Shown piece after piece: positions 58,958-64,000 of a DNA stretch of 64,000 nt (position 1 is its first letter; each line of letters starts with the position of its first letter). The position numbers and the translations under genes are program-made. This stretch comes from Chrysopilus asiliformis (lineage: Eukaryota; Arthropoda; Insecta; Diptera; Rhagionidae): assembly GCA_964034945.1 (NCBI GenBank), contig OZ035963.1:61911182-61975181 (forward strand). Reading direction: 5' to 3'. The notes beneath the pieces are model-generated. The model was not told the DNA's origin, ran no database searches, and saw nothing but the letters and a program-made list of their open reading frames with translations.

Positions 58958-59720
58958 TTGACAATTAAACCGGAAAGTCTTCTGTTTTTTCTTTTTTTTT
59001 TTTGGGATTCTTGACGCCAATGAATAAATTTAGGGGTGAAACTGGTTCTACCGTTTAACAATAACCAAAGGGATGCTCCGTTGACGAGTCAGAGATGAAA
59101 ATTAGATCAAGACGGGGTGATCTTTCGGTGGTCAGAGTTCAAAGTTTGTTTTGTTGCCAATGTGATTATTTGGTGGTGTGGAAAAATCTTTGTTACTGAA
59201 GTGTGTATAATTATGATAACAAGATATGAAAGATGTAAGTGCTTAACTTTTCATTTACTGCCAATTGTGTCGCCCTACTTTGAATTTGTGGGGTTTTTTA
59301 AACACGAGGCAGAAAATGGCAGGGGTGTGGAGTAGTTTTAAAAAAACCCTAACTTCGAGTCTGAGTCTGGGCAAAAGCCAGCCACTTTGCTACTCTGACT
59401 ACGACTCCAATCCAGCCCTATTGTGCTATTAAGAGCTAACAGAACCTTACAAATGTTGCAATGCTATCTAGTAATGCATTTAAATTTCCAGGGGCAGCAG
59501 CGAAGAAGAAAATTGTCGCGAAAATTCAATTTGGCGAGACCAAGAACTCGGTTACTGCTTCTGCTGTTGATGGGTTGCAAACCTTACAAATGCTGGAACG
59601 AGCAACCCATAAAATAAGTCATGCTCATTTTCAGCCTTTCGAACTACCTCCCCCCTTTTGTCACGTTTTTTCTCGATTTTTTGTATGGAGTTTAGTACCG
59701 CCGGCCGTTATACCACCACA
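58958..59720 (+). repeat. Right arm of the large imperfect inverted repeat
   Basis: Landmarks in order: AATTAAACCGGAAAGTC, TTTAGGGGTGAAACTGGTTC, GAGATGAAAATTAGATCAAG, AATTATGATAACAAG, ACCTTACAAATGTTGCAATG and GGAGTTTAGTACCGCCGGCC. Mirrors 55060-55978. Confidence 0.65.
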
Positions 59721-60380
59721 CCCCCTCTTCTCCTCTTCCTCCTTCAAAAAAATAAAGTATTTTATGGACAGTCTCTAATCCAATATATGCTTTGCAATCA
59801 ATTTAAACTTAAAGATGCAATGGCAGAGAAATTTTTATTTTCAAAACCTGAATTTGAGGAAGCCAAGGGTAAAATTGCAGTTCTCTTCTGTTGATAGGCT
59901 TGCACCCTTACAAATGTTGATAAATACAAATACCTATAGGTAAAATCGCACATGCGGCAACGAAGATGGGACTTCCTGAGAAATCTGAATTTAAATAACA
60001 AGGCTTAATTTCTGCTTCACATATGCGAACTCAAAACCTTATAAATGTTGAAATCGGAGCAAGGGGCTATCCATAAAATACGTCACGGTAATTTTCATTC
60101 TTTTGAACCCCCTCCGCTCTTCGCCGAGCTTTTTCTTGATTTTCTATTTGGAGTTTAGTGCCGCTGTCATACTACCAAACCATCCCCCCTGAATTTTAAG
60201 GTTGCAGCAATTGATGGGCCTAAAACCCTATAAATGTTGCAATCCAATATGAATGCAAATTCATTGAAAATTGTAAAATATCCGCCGGAAATATTCGTTA
60301 CAAAATCTCAATTTAACAAGGTCAAGGATCAATTTGCGTTGTTGTGCAATAATCATAAAAAAAAGAAAATTTATTATGAG
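59721..60380 (+). repeat. Further units of the ACAAATGTTGCAAT repeat family
   Basis: Decayed units at about 59900, 60035 and 60215 each have (A)CCCT-TA-AAATGTTG cores, with CATAAAATACGTCAC and CCCCCTCCGC-type words between. Tandem arrangement of a roughly 150-300-bp unit is likely but irregular. Confidence 0.55.
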
Positions 60381-61920
60381 TGGTAAATGCATTCTCTCGA
60401 AAAAGGGTTACTAAACCTTATCTAATTTGGATAAATTTGTTTTTCAGAATTTGAATACGTCGAAAATAATGCATAAATGAAACTATCGACATATGTCGAT
60501 GCCGTATAGAAAAAACGCAAAGAAAAAAGGGATTCAAATTTTGTTATAATCCTTTCTTTGTTAAAGCAATATAATTCTAATATCTTTGAGCATTGTTGAT
60601 ATTGATGAGTTCACCATTCGACTGTTATGCAATATCAGAGCAGATGTGCATAAAAGATATGCGCTTTTTGTGTACCTACGTATGACCTTTGAGGTATTAA
60701 AAAAAATGATTGATTAATAACCAATCAATGATTAACGATGCGTGTGATTATGAAATGAATTTGTTAAGACAGTGTATGGGTATTAAAAATTTGCGTAATT
60801 TTCCGTTGGTGATCATTAATTGCGATTAATCAAAGAATATTAGCCACAGGTTTGGGAATATTTTGGTATGTCGAATAAACGTTTTGTTTCGTTGATACAT
60901 GCGAACAAATAAAAAACTCTCCAAATAACCAAACTTAGATACATTTGAAACGAAACTTACTTCGGTTAGCATCTATAATACATTCGTCCTTGTTGAAATT
61001 TAAGGAAGACGACCATGTGAAATTCTATTGAATGCGACAGATGTCGGTTATATTCGTACATTTAATTCTGAAAGGGTTACCGACCTGCCATCGTCATCTT
61101 TTGTAATACGGGAAAAAATCATAAGAAAGAGATTTTCTTATTTCATCGTCTTCCATTCTATATGATAGAAGAAATCATAGGGAAAACGTATGTAATGTTA
61201 GTAGCATTTCCTAGACAAGTATTAGGTTTTTAACATAAATTCAAATGGAAAGTGGTTATTCTTACGAGCATATGAAAGTATGACCTCCTTTTGGTGCAAG
61301 GCAAAGGAAACATCATCGCAGAGAAAGGGAATCATTATTGCCGTTGTCGCTGGAAAAGTTTTTTTTTATTATTATTTCTTCTAAAAAGATATTTCCATTG
61401 GTTTCCCAGTGTTGTGGAGAGTTTTTTTTTTCTTCTTATTTTTTTTTTTTATAAAGGGCCACCGTCACTATACTATTCAGAAAAATGTATTATGGCTAAG
61501 CATACAAAAACCACTCACTCGCCATTCTATGCGTATTTATTTTTCAAATTTAGTTCGAACATTTATCAAATGTCATTTGCCAACTGGAAATCTTAACAAC
61601 AAAAAAAATCGTGGGACATTATAATGTGTGCCATAATGTATACAAACTCACTTGTTACCTAAATACGTACCAATTTGGGTATATATTCGTATGTAGAAAA
61701 AATGAGTTATGTATTATATTTTTTTTATGCTGTGCCATATTGGATTTTGGTGCATACAATGGCCGTTCGTCATAAATGGTAAAATGATTTAGGTGAGATC
61801 CGTGGGTGATTAAACTAAAAATAGAAAAATGCAGTGTTTGGACTTTTTTTTATTAATTCCCATATAATTCTCAAGTGTTTTGCGGCGTTCCGGATGTAAG
61901 GACTGTAAAAAGTCGAGTTC
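60381..61920. other. Intergenic, no gene seen
   Basis: AT-rich, then complex noncoding DNA from about 60.5 kb. Poly-T runs near 61365 and 61430. No supported gene. Confidence 0.5.
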
Positions 61921-61923
61921 TTA

Positions 61924-62077
61924 AGGTCTGTGTCCACATGGAAGTTTATTTGCAGAAGTCGCTTCTAGAAGAGATTTCTGATGTCACAACTTCTGGAAAT
62001 TCACTTGCAGGAAAAACTTCCAGAAGTCTCTGCTAGAAGCGACTTCTAGCAAAAAACTTCCATGTGGACACAGGCCT
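61924..62077. mobile_element. Harbinger-type MITE (AGRCCTGTGTCC family), copy 2
   Basis: 154-bp near-palindrome with the same ends as 28188-28354. TTA is duplicated at 61921-61923 and 62078-62080. Two copies with TAA and TTA targets support a TWA-targeting PIF/Harbinger-derived family. Confidence 0.88.
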
Positions 62078-62080
62078 TTA

Positions 62081-63949
62081 TGCCGCGTAAACACCGAAGT
62101 TCGCTACTCGGCAGCGCCGAAATTTTAGTCGCTTATCCTTTTTACTCCCCTGCCAGGTTTGTAGATAATTTTTTCAATAGATTTCTCTCCGTGATCTGCC
62201 TTCAAATGGTTTGCAAGTTGAATTGGTTTGTGGAGCAAAAATCGCCCAAAAATCTAGGCCCCAAAATTTAGAGCTAAAAATCATCTCCGACCACAATGAA
62301 GTCCCAAAAACAACCACAACTGAAAAACACCAAAATGGCATTAGTTTTTTTTTATATTCATGCAATAAATTTTCCCCGATTCCGAAACTTTGAAAAAAAC
62401 TGGCCTCATTTTCGTTTCCGAATATGTTTTTCTGATGGCCTGCTTGCCTTCACTTCCTGTTCAATTCATTCAACCATATTGAAACCCACAAATCAAAGTA
62501 GCCTATATGGAATCCATTCCATATGCAAAGAAGGACATTATCAACTTAGTCACAAGTCATTACACATAGATATTTTATTGTTGTTCAATTTACTTTACCC
62601 TCCACACATACTACAGCGACTTCCTTTATCCAAAAGAAGAAAAGGATATCTTCTCGAACTACCAACAAAGACTGATGGCAAACATATCCTCTGCTGTCGC
62701 TTTTTACATCAAAACGTATGATGTTTGTTTGTAAATCGTTTTTTTCCTCATCTTTTCGAAATAAAAAAATAACAACCGACAAGGACAACGAAACAGAAAT
62801 CCTTATTGTGGTATGGGAGGGCATATTGTGAATCCACTTTGGAAAACTTTCCTTCCGCAAATAAATAAAATAACGAAAATAAAATATAAAATTCCAATTT
62901 CAAGATTGGCTGCTCGATTCCGTTATATTCTCGGGTTCTATTCAGTTCTGTTCTGGGTTTGTTGCCCCATAGCTCCGGCTATCATTCGTCGTGGTACGAA
63001 CAAATAAACAGGACATTAATAGTACGAATAACAGGAAATAAAATCGGGACATTCATTACATTCTGTTGAACAATAATCATAATACCTACTAGTAGTAATA
63101 CAAGATATATCGATAGTGCCGTCGAATGCATAAAAATTACAGAACCGACAGACATTTTTCTCACAGGGAGAAATCCGTAGATTTGTGGCGAGTCACATAT
63201 GTGACACTTACAGCCGATTCCTGGCCGCATTCCTGCCAGGATAATGCGATTTCCCGATTTTCATGGTGAAATAAAGAAGAACCGGCAGCTACTTTGGACG
63301 CCTCCCAAGATTTTCCATTTCACCTCTACCCCAACCCCAACCCCCTCCACTACGTTGGCAAAAAAAACCATAATTTGTTTGGACATTCCGTTGCGGTAGA
63401 CGAATGGATGGATGGATAAAACTTCGTCCTGTAATATCCTTTTGCCATACAAAAGCATACACACCGGCATTCATATATGAATAGGTGATTTGCATAAAAA
63501 TAGGAGATCCATTCGGCTGACTTGCATTTTTATGCGCCCGTACTTATGTTCAGTTATGGGAAATCATAAATCTGCCTTGTGCCAAATGATGTTCCCCGTT
63601 TTTCGTACATTCACATAAGATTATTATTTGATAAAGAGTTGAATGGAAACGAATCGGATAGCACTTGTCCCGTAAAATTGCTGATATTTACCAGGAGAGA
63701 CCTGTACAAAAATACGTTTTTCTGGATATCACCCAAAAAAAATTGTGGAAATAAATAATATTAATATTAAATTTAAACGGTTTGGAATATTTAATCGATG
63801 GGAAATTTATGAAAATTGGTTGCTGTTTGGTCAAGTGTTCGGATTTTTTTTTTTTAAATTAACATGGATTCACAAAATTTTCCAACAAAAAGTGAATAGA
63901 TATGTGAATAGATTTTTTGTAAATTTTAATAAATAACTTATTTAATTAG
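62081..63949. other. Intergenic, no gene seen
   Basis: Complex noncoding block with overlapping short frames (longest 141 codons at 62296-62721), no domain. No RNA gene seen. Confidence 0.5.
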
Positions 63950-64000
63950 TCATTCACAATCCTCTTTTAATTTTCGGTATTCGGTATTTTCGGTAATATT
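63950..64000. mobile_element. Start of a second GGGTATTCAC-type MITE, cut by the window edge
   Basis: ATTCACAATCCTCTTTTAAT and the following CGGTATTCGGTATTTTCGGT match the first 50 bp of the element at 21647 with one or two differences. Confidence 0.75.

Overview
The window is 64 kb of AT-rich nuclear DNA from an arthropod, almost certainly an insect. The evidence is short GT-AG introns (many of 55-70 bp), two irritans-type mariner transposons, a Ty3/gypsy fragment, a short Helitron and many MITE-like elements. The order of insect cannot be fixed from the sequence alone. Gene density is low, and the only host genes I can support lie between 28.7 and 50.9 kb.

The core is a tandem, same-strand array of four paralogous secreted M1 (aminopeptidase N-like) genes: gene 1 (28782-32728), gene 2 (40170-42933), gene 3 (43656-46440) and gene 4 (47648-50860). 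I rebuilt the exons by hand; the splice phases agree between all paralogues, and several exons have identical lengths (431, 637, 601, 278, 104 nt). The four copies are in different states. Genes 1 and 3 keep every catalytic motif. Gene 2 lost 23 bp inside HEXXH and is frameshifted. Gene 4 has an open frame but is predicted to be catalytically dead (HSSSH for HEXXH, GSLEN for GGMEN, Phe for the catalytic Tyr). Gene 4 also carries a unique histidine-rich insert with 23 His in 54 residues near its C-terminus. This His-rich pseudoenzyme inside an active protease cluster is the most interesting object in the window.

The array is being reshaped. A mariner (38774-40066) sits about 100 bp upstream of the gene 2 start codon and separates two GATA-type sites that stay adjacent in gene 4. 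Exon 3 to exon 4 of genes 3 and 4 shows a sharply bounded, nearly identical tract typical of gene conversion or a recent partial duplication; its 5' edge lies right beside the catalytic Tyr/Phe position.

Left of the array (1-28.7 kb): a second near-identical mariner in the opposite orientation (269-1561), an internally deleted Tc1/IS630-type transposon relic (about 9.85-10.41 kb), a 5'-truncated gypsy pol with its 3' LTR (15.66-17.65 kb), several MITEs (19.7, 21.6, 22.9, 28.2 kb), and degenerate tandem and dispersed repeats. Right of the array (50.9-64 kb): no supported gene, a non-autonomous Helitron (53012-53335), a large imperfect inverted repeat (55.06-59.72 kb) and further MITEs. Long stretches in between have no supported gene.
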